A stretch of 7,752 nt of DNA from CAJXNP01 sp050305935. Lineage in GTDB: Bacteria; Bacteroidota; Bacteroidia; Cytophagales; Cyclobacteriaceae. The translations under genes were made by a program, and so were the position numbers. Shown in pieces: positions 1 through 5,124 of this stretch; the first letter of the stretch is position 1, and every line of letters begins with the position of its first letter. The notes beneath the pieces were generated by a model. The model saw only the letters and a program-made list of their open reading frames with translations. It had not been told where the DNA came from and made no database searches. Where the stretch lies: positions 1-7,752 of the forward strand of contig JBNLGG010000115.1 of assembly GCA_050305935.1 (NCBI GenBank). The letters are read 5' to 3'.

Positions 1-4
1 AAGC

Positions 5-157
5 CTACGCCCAAAAGGGAATATAACTTGCATACTTTCTAGACTTACTGCTTGGATCGTCTTCTTTAATCACGTTTACCTCCAATGCGTCCCTTATTAT
101 TCTTGATGCAATCGCGGCATTCTGATCTTCTATTTTAAATCTATCCCTGAGCCCCCC
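5..157 (-). pseudogene. 3' remnant of an AlbA_2-type (RecG-like) ATP-binding protein gene
   Basis: Read on the minus strand, this frame encodes 50 residues and ends at a TAG (complement of 5-7). It contains LRDRFKIEDQNAAIASRIIR and finishes with KYASYIPFWA. From memory, that pattern (a winged-helix-like LRxRFxIExxN segment, then a Y-x-P-F-W-A end) matches the extreme C-terminus of the large family of putative transcriptional regulators or ATP-binding proteins with an N-terminal AlbA_2 domain, often named RecG-like. Full members run to several hundred residues. Here the frame is closed by a TGA (complement of 158-160) just upstream of the LRDRF segment, exactly where the repeat block begins. 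No AlbA_2 or ATPase sequence is visible in any minus-strand frame between 160 and 545. I therefore read it as a truncated, non-functional tail. The family call rests on a short segment. A chance ORF is unlikely given the patterned C-terminus, but possible. Confidence 0.6.
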
Positions 158-454
158 TCAGGCCAAACATTAACGCAGTGATGCTTGTGTCTAAAATCAA
201 ATATATAAAAATGTATGTAGAAGCATCCGCTTTGGGCATCTGGCAAACATATACATTAAAAGCATGTTTCAATAAAAATAACTCTAGTTCCAGCCCACTG
301 GCGCAAGCATTAACGCAGTGGTGCTTGTGTCTAAAATCGAATACAGAAATGTATATAGAAGCGTCCGCTTCAGGCGTCTGGCACACATGTACATTAAAAG
401 CATGTTTCAGTAACATAGGTCTAGGTCCAAGCGAGACGCCTGTCTGCCTCAGGC
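156..454. mobile_element. Possible insertion bounded by an 8-bp direct repeat CCTCAGGC
   Basis: CCTCAGGC occurs at 156-163, exactly at the broken edge of the AlbA_2-type remnant, and again at 447-454, just beyond the second repeat copy. This could be a target-site duplication around a roughly 283-bp non-autonomous element. No transposase and no clear terminal inverted repeats are visible. The right copy is part of a palindrome (CTGCCT-C-AGGCAG, 444-456), so the direct repeat may be coincidental or belong to the repeat itself. Confidence 0.25.
168..409. repeat. Two imperfect tandem copies of a ~140-bp intergenic repeat
   Basis: Copy 1 covers 168-271 and copy 2 covers 308-409. Both begin CATTAACGCAGTG and end GCATGTTTCA, the starts are 140 bp apart, and about nine of ten aligned bases agree, with one 2-bp indel. 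Several differences are A/G or C/T transitions. Each copy contains short inverted repeats: GAAGC-N4-GCTTC at 358-371 (degenerate in copy 1) and ACATG/CATGT at 385-405. Open frames across the block on both strands simply repeat the same peptide twice and look non-coding. The block replaces the expected upstream part of the AlbA_2-type gene. Candidates are a non-autonomous mobile element or a dispersed Bacteroidota intergenic repeat; the sequence alone does not decide. Confidence 0.75.
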
Positions 455-458
455 AGGC
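442..458. repeat. GC-rich palindrome at the right edge of the repeat block
   Basis: CTGCCT at 444-449 and AGGCAG at 451-456 form a near-perfect palindrome around one base. It extends outward to 442-458 with one G-T pair. It stands out in AT-rich surroundings and resembles short GC-rich intergenic palindromes. No T tract follows, so it is not an obvious terminator. Confidence 0.5.
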
Positions 459-548
459 TTGAACCAGGTAAGAGGAAGGTGGATATTTACTTCGGGCGGG
501 TTTGGGACTATAATTGCGGAAGGTGATCAAAGAACAACTAAACTTCTC

Positions 549-573
549 TATATTTGTAATATATTATAATATA
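549..573 (+). promoter_or_regulatory. Candidate vapBC promoter -7 element with overlapping operator palindrome
   Basis: TATATTTG at 549-556 matches the Bacteroidota -7 consensus TAnnTTTG. No clear -33 TTTG lies at the right distance. A perfect 14-bp palindrome, TATATTATAATATA (560-573), sits over the expected transcription start and 11 bp before the antitoxin ATG. Type II antitoxins of the ribbon-helix-helix class normally repress their own operon by binding such palindromes, so this is the natural operator candidate. The region is very AT-rich, so chance palindromes are common. Confidence 0.35.
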
Positions 574-584
574 ACATATTCGGT

Positions 585-818
585 ATGAATATATCAGTAT
601 ATTTACCAGATACACTTAAGCGTCGTTTTGATGCCTTTGTTAAAGAGAAAGGGATGACCACAAACGGTGCTATTCGCAAAGCAATTGAATTGCTGTTGAA
701 AAATGAGTCTAACAAAAAATGGGGTGATTGGATCAACCACCTGGAGCCAGACCCTGACTTTCCAGGCATTGAAGAGCTTAGAACGGATTTGAAACCACCT
801 AAAGAAGATCTCTTTTAG
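585..818 (+). CDS. vapB: Ribbon-helix-helix antitoxin (CopG/VapB type)
   Basis: This 77-residue protein has the layout of an RHH antitoxin. Residues 2-7 (NISVYL) form the DNA-binding beta strand, about 9-22 (DTLKRRFDAFVKEK) helix A, and about 25-41 helix B. A flexible acidic and proline-rich tail follows (PDPDFPGIEELRTDLKPPKEDLF begins near residue 55); in this class such tails wrap around the toxin. The dimer is expected to bind the operator upstream and repress the operon, and to neutralise the PIN toxin encoded next door. Its TAG ends 1 bp before the toxin ATG, so the two are surely co-transcribed and probably translationally coupled. No Shine-Dalgarno precedes the ATG, which is usual in Bacteroidota. 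The start is the first ATG and gives the usual family length. The RHH assignment is firm; the symbol follows from the PIN-domain partner. Confidence 0.85.
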   Translation: MNISVYLPDTLKRRFDAFVKEKGMTTNGAIRKAIELLLKNESNKKWGDWINHLEPDPDFPGIEELRTDLKPPKEDLF

Positions 819-819
819 C

Positions 820-1218
820 ATGATTTATTTGTTAGACACTTGTGTCATTATTGATCTGATTAAAGGTGATGCAAATACCATTCAAGCAATGAAATCCAAA
901 TCTCCTGATGAGGTAGCCATATCCTCCATTACAGAATTTGAATTGAGATATGGTATGGAACAGGCTTCAAAATTGAAGAGTAAATCCAAAAATATTGTCG
1001 AGGCTATTTTATCAGAAATCAATACATTGAATTTTGAGTCGAAGGAAGCTGTAAAAGCCGCAGAAATCAGGAATAGCCTGCGAGCTCTGGGGACTCCCAT
1101 AGGTCCCTATGATTTTCTAATTGCCGCTACTGCATTAGCCAATGATTTGATATTGGTAACATCAAATGAAAAGGAATTTACAAGGATACAGGATCTGAAA
1201 ATAGAGAACTGGAGGTAG
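820..1218 (+). CDS. vapC: VapC-family PIN-domain RNase toxin
   Basis: This 132-residue protein is a complete single PIN domain, the usual size for VapC toxins. The metal-binding acidic residues are in place: D6 in the opening YLLDT strand, E41 in SSITEFELRYG, and D98 in GPYDFLIAATAL. The C-terminal TSNEKEF segment (114-120) and the ending LKIENW are also typical, where many relatives have a T-x-N-x-x-EF pattern. VapC enzymes are Mg-dependent endoribonucleases that cut tRNA or rRNA and stop translation when the antitoxin is lost; the target here cannot be told from sequence. It lies 1 bp downstream of its cognate antitoxin gene. No clear terminator follows. All catalytic positions are intact, so an active toxin is expected. 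The module sits beside a broken gene and repeats, in keeping with a mobile accessory locus. Confidence 0.9.
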   Translation: MIYLLDTCVIIDLIKGDANTIQAMKSKSPDEVAISSITEFELRYGMEQASKLKSKSKNIVEAILSEINTLNFESKEAVKAAEIRNSLRALGTPIGPYDFLIAATALANDLILVTSNEKEFTRIQDLKIENWR

Positions 1219-1268
1219 CGTTCTTAACCAGTGAAGCCGGGCGGTCCATCTTACCGGATCCCATCTAT

Positions 1269-1283
1269 CGCATTTGCAATGCG
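1269..1283. repeat. Short hairpin CGCATT-TGC-AATGCG
   Basis: A perfect 6-bp stem with a 3-base loop lies downstream of vapC. A related but imperfect copy of its left arm recurs at 1294-1310. There is no T tract, so it is a poor intrinsic terminator. It could be one unit of a dispersed intergenic repeat. Confidence 0.4.
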
Positions 1284-1360
1284 GGTGAAACCTCATCTCG
1301 CATTTACAAGGCCGATTCTACTACAATCAATCTTTCAGGTTGTTCTGCATATTTTTTTAG

Positions 1361-1395
1361 CGCGACAATATAGATAAACCACCCGCGACAATATA
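1361..1395. repeat. 12-bp direct repeat CGCGACAATATA, 23-bp period
   Basis: Exact copies lie at 1361-1372 and 1384-1395, separated by 11 bp. A 23-bp period is close to two helical turns, which would put both copies on the same DNA face. It could be a pair of protein-binding sites for the downstream ABC-F operon or a small duplication. Confidence 0.4.
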
Positions 1396-1429
1396 ATCTG
1401 CTCTCCTATTGCAGTGTCTCAATTACCTC

Positions 1430-1475
1430 CCGAGGCAGAGATGCTTATTAAAACTTCACCCGCATTATGCCTCGG
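1430..1475 (+). promoter_or_regulatory. Long stem-loop in the ABC-F leader region
   Basis: CCGAGGCA (1430-1437) pairs perfectly with TGCCTCGG (1468-1475). Inside it, ATGC (1441-1444) pairs with GCAT (1462-1465), giving 12 base pairs around a 17-base loop with a small internal loop. The inner stem contains the ATG of the 47-codon small ORF that runs into the ABC-F start. Such an arrangement could be an attenuator or a translation switch. It lies upstream of the promoter candidate at 1545-1552, so it matters only if transcription starts further upstream. Confidence 0.3.
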
Positions 1476-1584
1476 TAAATACGCGCAATTAAGCTGCCAA
1501 ATTCCAATATTCGATCCCCCTATGGTTTTTACATGCAAAAACCCTAATTTTGCGCTCCGGTTAAAAACAACAACAAGTAAATGA
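1441..1584 (+). CDS. Possible small leader ORF overlapping the ABC-F start
   Basis: An open frame of 47 codons begins at ATG 1441 (MLIKTSPALC...) and ends ...LRLKTTTSK with a TGA at 1582-1584. That stop overlaps the ABC-F initiation codon in the ATGA arrangement typical of translationally coupled genes. It would be in a different frame from the ABC-F gene. No conserved domain is recognised, and there is no signal peptide or obvious transmembrane segment. Its ATG sits in the inner stem of the leader hairpin. Leader peptides control some ABC-F resistance genes by ribosome stalling, so this is worth noting. However, an open frame of this size can easily be chance, and a promoter candidate lies inside it (1545-1552). 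I regard it as possible only. Confidence 0.2.
   Translation: MLIKTSPALCLGKYAQLSCQIPIFDPPMVFTCKNPNFALRLKTTTSK
1524..1552 (+). promoter_or_regulatory. Candidate ABC-F promoter with adjoining inverted repeat
   Basis: TAATTTTG at 1545-1552 is an exact match to the Bacteroidota -7 element TAnnTTTG and lies 28 bp before the ABC-F ATG. Directly upstream is a perfect 7-bp inverted repeat, GGTTTTT-ACATGC-AAAAACC (1524-1543), covering the place where a -33 element would sit. No clean TTTG is present there. The inverted repeat could be an operator or a hairpin. Both assignments are by pattern only. Confidence 0.35.
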
Positions 1585-3182
1585 TTTCTACAAGCAATAT
1601 TTCCCTCCAATATGGCAAGCGTGTGCTTTTTGACGAGGTCAACCTCAAATTTACCGCTGGCAACTGCTACGGTATCATCGGCGCGAACGGTGCAGGAAAA
1701 TCCACCTTCCTTAAGATCTTGTCGGGAGAGATCCAGCCTAATTCCGGCCACGTAACCATCGATCAGGGGAAACGGATGGCGATCCTGAAACAAAACCACT
1801 TTGAATTTGACGAGTTCCCGGTGTTGGATACGGTCATCATGGGACATACGGTGCTGTGGAACATCATGAAAGAAAAAGATGCCATTTATGCCAAAGCAGA
1901 TTTCTCGGAAGCAGACGGACACCGCGCATCGGAGCTGGAAGCGCAGTTCGCTGATATGGACGGATGGAATGCGGAGTCGGATGCCGCCGCCCTGTTAAGT
2001 GGCCTGGACATCGACGAGTCCAAGCACTACCAACTGGTAAAAGACCTATCAGGTAGTGAGAAAGTACGTGTTTTATTGGCGCAAGCCCTGTTTGGCAATC
2101 CGGACATCCTGATCCTTGATGAGCCTACGAACGACCTGGACATCAAGACGATCTCCTGGCTGGAGGATTACCTGCTGGATTTCAAAAATACGATCATCGT
2201 TGTATCTCACGACCGTCACTTTCTGGATACGGTTTGTACCCACGTGGCAGATATTGACTTTGGTGCCATTAAAATCTACACTGGTAATTACACTTTCTGG
2301 TATGAGTCCAGCCAGCTAGCCCTTGCACAGCGATCATCAGCCAATAAAAAGGCGGAAGAAAAGAAAAAGGAGCTGGAGGAATTTATTTCCCGATTCAGCG
2401 CCAATGCCGCTAAATCCAAGCAAGCCACCAGCCGAAAGAAGCTATTGGAAAAGATTAATATCGATGAAATTCAACCTTCCAGCAGAAAGTACCCGGCCAT
2501 CATTTTCAATCAAAACCGCGAAGCCGGTGACCAAATACTGGAACTCAAAGGCCTGAGCAAAAAATACAACGGGGAATACCTTTTCAAAGGCATTGATCTT
2601 TTCGTGAACAAGGGAGACAAAATCGCTGTGGTAGGTGACGATAGCTTGGCAATCACTACCTTCTTCCAGGTACTGATGGAAGAAAAAGAAGTCGATAGTG
2701 GCCATTTTAAATTTGGTCAGACCATCACAAAGGCATATTTGCCCAACGAAAATGCACATTATTTCAACTCGGATGACAACCTCATTGACTGGCTGCGCCA
2801 ATATTCGGAAGGAGATAAAGATGAAGTATATATCCGGGGCTTCCTGGGAAAAATGCTCTTTTCCGGTCAGGAAACACTGAAGAAATGCAGTGTGCTCTCC
2901 GGTGGTGAAAAAGTACGATGCATGATCTCACGTATGATGCTTCAGGGAGCTAATCTGCTGATACTGGATGAACCGACGAACCACCTCGATCTGGAATCCA
3001 TCACAGCGTTCAACAACTCATTGGCCAATTTCCCCGGTACGGTGCTGTTCACCTCCCATGACCACACCTTTACCCAGACCATCGCGAACCGCGTATTGGA
3101 AATCGGTCCAAACGGTTTTGTTGACACATTGGGAACGTACGATGAGTATTTAGAAAAAAAGCTGGCCCTGGCTGCTAAATAG
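1581..3182 (+). CDS. ABC-F family ATPase (YkpA/YbiT-like), altered Walker A in second cassette
   Basis: This 533-residue soluble protein has two ATP-binding cassettes and no membrane segments, the hallmark of ABC-F proteins. These bind the ribosomal E site and act in translation or, in some members, antibiotic resistance. Cassette 1 has Walker A GANGAGKST (34-42), signature LSGSE (156-160), Walker B ending in E181 and H210. A charged linker of about residues 245-300 is the arm expected to reach the P-site tRNA. In cassette 2 the Walker A position reads GDDSLAITT (352-360), so I358 stands where lysine belongs. Its signature LSGGE (439-443), E464 and H493 are normal. The wording around 430-530 (LSGGEKVRCMISRMM, TSHDHTF) most resembles YkpA/YbiT types rather than known resistance factors. 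ATG 1581 gives the usual N-terminus; there is no Shine-Dalgarno. A ywbE-family gene follows 26 bp downstream, probably in one operon. Confidence 0.9.
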   Translation: MISTSNISLQYGKRVLFDEVNLKFTAGNCYGIIGANGAGKSTFLKILSGEIQPNSGHVTIDQGKRMAILKQNHFEFDEFPVLDTVIMGHTVLWNIMKEKDAIYAKADFSEADGHRASELEAQFADMDGWNAESDAAALLSGLDIDESKHYQLVKDLSGSEKVRVLLAQALFGNPDILILDEPTNDLDIKTISWLEDYLLDFKNTIIVVSHDRHFLDTVCTHVADIDFGAIKIYTGNYTFWYESSQLALAQRSSANKKAEEKKKELEEFISRFSANAAKSKQATSRKKLLEKINIDEIQPSSRKYPAIIFNQNREAGDQILELKGLSKKYNGEYLFKGIDLFVNKGDKIAVVGDDSLAITTFFQVLMEEKEVDSGHFKFGQTITKAYLPNENAHYFNSDDNLIDWLRQYSEGDKDEVYIRGFLGKMLFSGQETLKKCSVLSGGEKVRCMISRMMLQGANLLILDEPTNHLDLESITAFNNSLANFPGTVLFTSHDHTFTQTIANRVLEIGPNGFVDTLGTYDEYLEKKLALAAK

Positions 3183-3208
3183 CATATTAGCAACTAAACT
3201 TTTAAGTC

Positions 3209-3412
3209 ATGACAGATGGTAAAAACAGGTCAGATGTTTCAATCGGGCAATTAGTAAATGTAGTTCAGAAGCATCACCAGCGAAGCGGTGAACTGACCGA
3301 GGGAGTTGTCAAAAAACTACTGACCAAATCCTCCTTCCACCCCCATGGCATTAAGGTGATGCTCGACGATGGGACGGTAGGAAGGGTGAAGGAGATTTTG
3401 GAAGAAGATTGA
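3209..3412 (+). CDS. ywbE: YwbE family protein (DUF2196)
   Basis: This 67-residue protein matches the small YwbE family in length and pattern: an opening IGQLVNVVQKHHQRSGELTEG, then VKKLLTKSSFHPHGIKVML and DDGTVGRVKEI at the end. The conserved middle (LTKSxxHPHGIKV) and the closing DGxVGRV segment are both present. The fold is predicted to be a small beta barrel and no biochemical function is established; the family is often found as a stand-alone small cytosolic protein. It begins 26 bp after the ABC-F stop and ends just before a probable terminator, so it is likely the last gene of a two-gene unit. Sharing an operon with a ribosome-associated ATPase would fit a role around RNA or translation, but that is inference. 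No Shine-Dalgarno is seen; the ATG at 3209 gives the expected family start. Confidence 0.85.
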   Translation: MTDGKNRSDVSIGQLVNVVQKHHQRSGELTEGVVKKLLTKSSFHPHGIKVMLDDGTVGRVKEILEED

Positions 3413-3448
3413 TTCCAACTAGTCCTCGTTTGCCGGAAGGATTGCTGA

Positions 3449-3483
3449 AAATAGCGAATACTTCGCTCTATTGCCTTTTTATT
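3449..3483 (+). terminator. Probable intrinsic terminator after ywbE
   Basis: AGCGAA (3453-3458) pairs with TTCGCT (3462-3467) around a TAC loop. The stem continues outward as AAT/ATT-type pairs past one bulged C. A T tract (3475-3479, then ATTATT) follows. It lies about 40 bp beyond the ywbE stop, a good position to end the ABC-F/ywbE unit. Confidence 0.6.
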
Positions 3484-3495
3484 ATTACCGGTAAT
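3484..3495. repeat. Perfect 12-bp palindrome ATTACCGGTAAT
   Basis: The palindrome lies directly after the terminator T tract. Its position gives no clear target gene. It could be a protein-binding site or chance. Confidence 0.3.
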
Positions 3496-4164
3496 GCAAA
3501 AGCCATTCTCCTACATCCTCGTTACCGCTAACGTCCAATCGCGGATAATAGGCGTTCAACCTCTATCAAAACCTCAATGTCAAAACTTGTACATTGATTG
3601 GTAATTAAGATTCTTGAAAAAGATCATTAATCTTTTCTAAAACCACCGAATTCCGAATGGGGTAAATTCCAAAACAAATAAGGCACAATGGAGAGTATAA
3701 GAAAACAACTCACCACTCACAAAAATATTTTAGCGGATCACATGAAAAAACTAATCGCTAGTATCAAGTCAACCGTTAATTTACCCTGTCCTGAAACCAC
3801 ATAATACACCTCCTGAACAATTACTGATTCCATTGGCGGTTAAATGATGACATCTCTTTCATGAAAAAGGTGGTACATATTGGTACCCAAAGACAATTAT
3901 TTTTTCTTCACTACAACACAGCGTTTTCCTTCCCTGTTTTATCACTTCCATTGGTGTCAAAAATCTGTGCCTTCCACTGGAATTACCAAAATTTTACTTG
4001 GCATTCCCGCCTCCTCATCAAATAAAATTCTACAAGCTAAGATGAAACGAAATATTGTTTTATCACCCACCCGAACAAATTGTGTCCAAAACAAAAAAAT
4101 CCTACTTATTATGTATTCAAAACACAAAACCCAAACCATCATTGAAAATATTCTAATGAAAAAG

Positions 4165-4231
4165 TGGTTTTTCATCAATATGTGACAATAGTCATGATTT
4201 GCTAAAACCCCACCGCTTTATTTTGAAGGAG
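4165..4231 (+). promoter_or_regulatory. Candidate CRP/FNR-type operator and promoter for focA-pflB
   Basis: TGAC-AATA-GTCA (4183-4194) is a perfect inverted repeat with the spacing of CRP/FNR-superfamily sites and the core of TTGAC-N4-GTCAA. Just upstream, TGGTT-N4-ATCAA (4165-4178) has one perfect FNR half-site. TTTG at 4198-4201 and TTATTTTG at 4218-4225 (one mismatch to TAnnTTTG) could be -33 and -7 elements, although the 16-bp spacing is a little short. The inverted repeat would then be centred near -42, typical of an activator. GGAG at 4228-4231 lies 20 bp before the ATG, too far to be a normal ribosome binding site. Anaerobic activation fits the genes downstream. All of this is pattern reading. 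Confidence 0.35.
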
Positions 4232-4251
4232 AATTACAAAAACAACGAATA

Positions 4252-5118
4252 ATGTATTACAATCCTCCAAGCGGCATCGCACATCAGTTTGCGCAAAGTG
4301 CTCAGCAAAAGAACTCTTTATCGACCTCTCGTTTGTTCGTGTATTCTATCATGGGAGGGGCTTTTATTTCCCTGGGGGGATTGCTGGCGCTGATCGTTGC
4401 CGGAGGAATGCCGGAAATAGCTGCAAGCAACCCTGGTATAACAAAATTTGTATTCGGAGCGGTCTTTCCACTTGGGTTGATACTTGTGGTGATCGGAGGA
4501 GGGGAACTTTTTACGAGTGACTGTGCCGTGATTTCTTTTGGATTTTTTAGAAGGGAATTAAAGATTAATCATCTGATAAAACTTTGGTCGGTCGTCTATA
4601 TTGGCAATTTTATAGGCGCACTGTTAGTAGCTTATTTATTTGCCTATCAAACGGAGATTCTCGCTGCGGAACCCTGGCTTTCTGCCACAAAAAATATTGG
4701 GGTCACCAAAACATCTGCTCCATTTCTGAAAACATTTGTGAAGGGAATCGGGGCCAACTGGCTCGTTTGCCTGGCCGTCTGGATGGCCTATGCGGCAAAG
4801 GATGTCGTTGGGAAATCCCTTGCCATCTGGTTTCCGGTCATGGCGTTTGTTGCCTTCGGCTTTGAACACAGTATTGCCAATATGTTTTTTATTCCTGCTG
4901 CCATGCTGCTTGGAGCCGATATTTCCAGCTATCAATTTCTGGTGGTAAACCTGGTCCCTGCCACGCTGGGAAACATTGTGGGTGGAGCCATATTTGTTGC
5001 CCTGGCATATCACTATATGTTTCCAAAAACAGAGCCTGACATACAGCTTGAAAACGCCATCAAATCAAAAACGAAAAACTTTAACGGACACGCTAAATAT
5101 AAAGAACACTTAAATTAA
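4252..5118 (+). CDS. focA: Formate channel FocA, formate/nitrite transporter family
   Basis: This 288-residue inner-membrane protein belongs to the FNT family of pentameric, aquaporin-like channels that carry formate. About six hydrophobic segments are visible, near residues 29-51, 65-85, 108-131, 166-182, 190-216 and 228-255. Family motifs are in order: FPLGLILVVIGGGELFTSD (72-90), KGIGANWLVCLAVW (164-177), FGFEHSIANMFFIPAA (202-217) and NLVPATLGNIVGGA (233-246). H206 in FEHSIANM corresponds to the pore histidine that is functionally important in E. coli FocA. The N-terminal helix MYYNPPSGIAHQFAQ resembles the gating or PFL-interacting segment of FocA. The tail after about 258 is polar and cytoplasmic. 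pflB starts 6 bp downstream, which makes formate rather than nitrite the likely substrate. The ATG is the only in-frame start after the upstream stretch, which has no alternative start codon nearby. Confidence 0.92.
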   Translation: MYYNPPSGIAHQFAQSAQQKNSLSTSRLFVYSIMGGAFISLGGLLALIVAGGMPEIAASNPGITKFVFGAVFPLGLILVVIGGGELFTSDCAVISFGFFRRELKINHLIKLWSVVYIGNFIGALLVAYLFAYQTEILAAEPWLSATKNIGVTKTSAPFLKTFVKGIGANWLVCLAVWMAYAAKDVVGKSLAIWFPVMAFVAFGFEHSIANMFFIPAAMLLGADISSYQFLVVNLVPATLGNIVGGAIFVALAYHYMFPKTEPDIQLENAIKSKTKNFNGHAKYKEHLN

Positions 5119-5124
5119 AATGCT

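Larger units (their letters stand above)
1219..1580. other. Intergenic region with small repeats and hairpins
   Basis: No established gene is visible in these 362 bp. The left half contains a CGCATT-TGC-AATGCG hairpin (1269-1283). It also has an imperfect direct repeat, CATCTATCGCATTTGCAA (1262-1279) against CATCTCGCATTTACAAG (1294-1310). A 12-bp direct repeat, CGCGACAATATA, follows at 1361-1372 and 1384-1395. The right half holds the structured leader, small ORF and promoter candidate listed separately. The left half looks like decayed intergenic repeat material; no transposase fragment was recognised. Confidence 0.6.
3413..4251. other. 839-bp AT-rich intergenic region without a convincing gene
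   Basis: Apart from the terminator at its left end and the control region at its right end, I see no supported gene. The best short frame is a 38-codon ORF at 3688-3804 (+, MESIRKQLTTHKNILADHMK...), lysine-rich at the start and with no recognised family. A longer open frame at 3880-4185 needs a TTG start and has no domain-like pattern. Small inverted repeats occur at 3857-3866 (TTTCATGAAA), 3872-3887 (GGTAC-N6-GTACC) and 3972-3982 (TTCCA-C-TGGAA). The stretch may hold a long 5' control region, an unrecognised small RNA, or decayed sequence. Confidence 0.5.

Noticed and set aside
168..409. CRISPR array
   Set aside because: Only two long, imperfect units of about 140 bp, without short identical repeats, unique spacers or cas genes.
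141..530. 129-codon minus-strand open frame (and a 94-codon plus-strand frame) across the repeat block
   Set aside because: The peptide contains the same segment twice because the DNA is repeated, shows no domain pattern, and frames are open on both strands; best explained as non-coding repeat.
1419..1922. 167-codon minus-strand open frame over the ABC-F start
   Set aside because: It is antisense to the strongly supported ABC-F coding sequence, including its Walker A region, and has no recognisable domain.
3605..3636. AAGATT/AATCTT inverted repeat with T-rich end as a second terminator
   Set aside because: Weak AT-only stem with a 16-base loop and no gene upstream that needs it after the better terminator at 3449-3483.
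3880..4185. 101-codon plus-strand open frame in the long gap
   Set aside because: It needs a TTG start, has low-complexity F/K/I/T-rich composition and no family pattern, and an antisense frame (3957-4178) is equally open.
4225..4231. GAAGGAG as the focA ribosome binding site
   Set aside because: It is 20 bp from the ATG, there is no in-frame start closer to it, and Bacteroidota generally do not rely on Shine-Dalgarno pairing.
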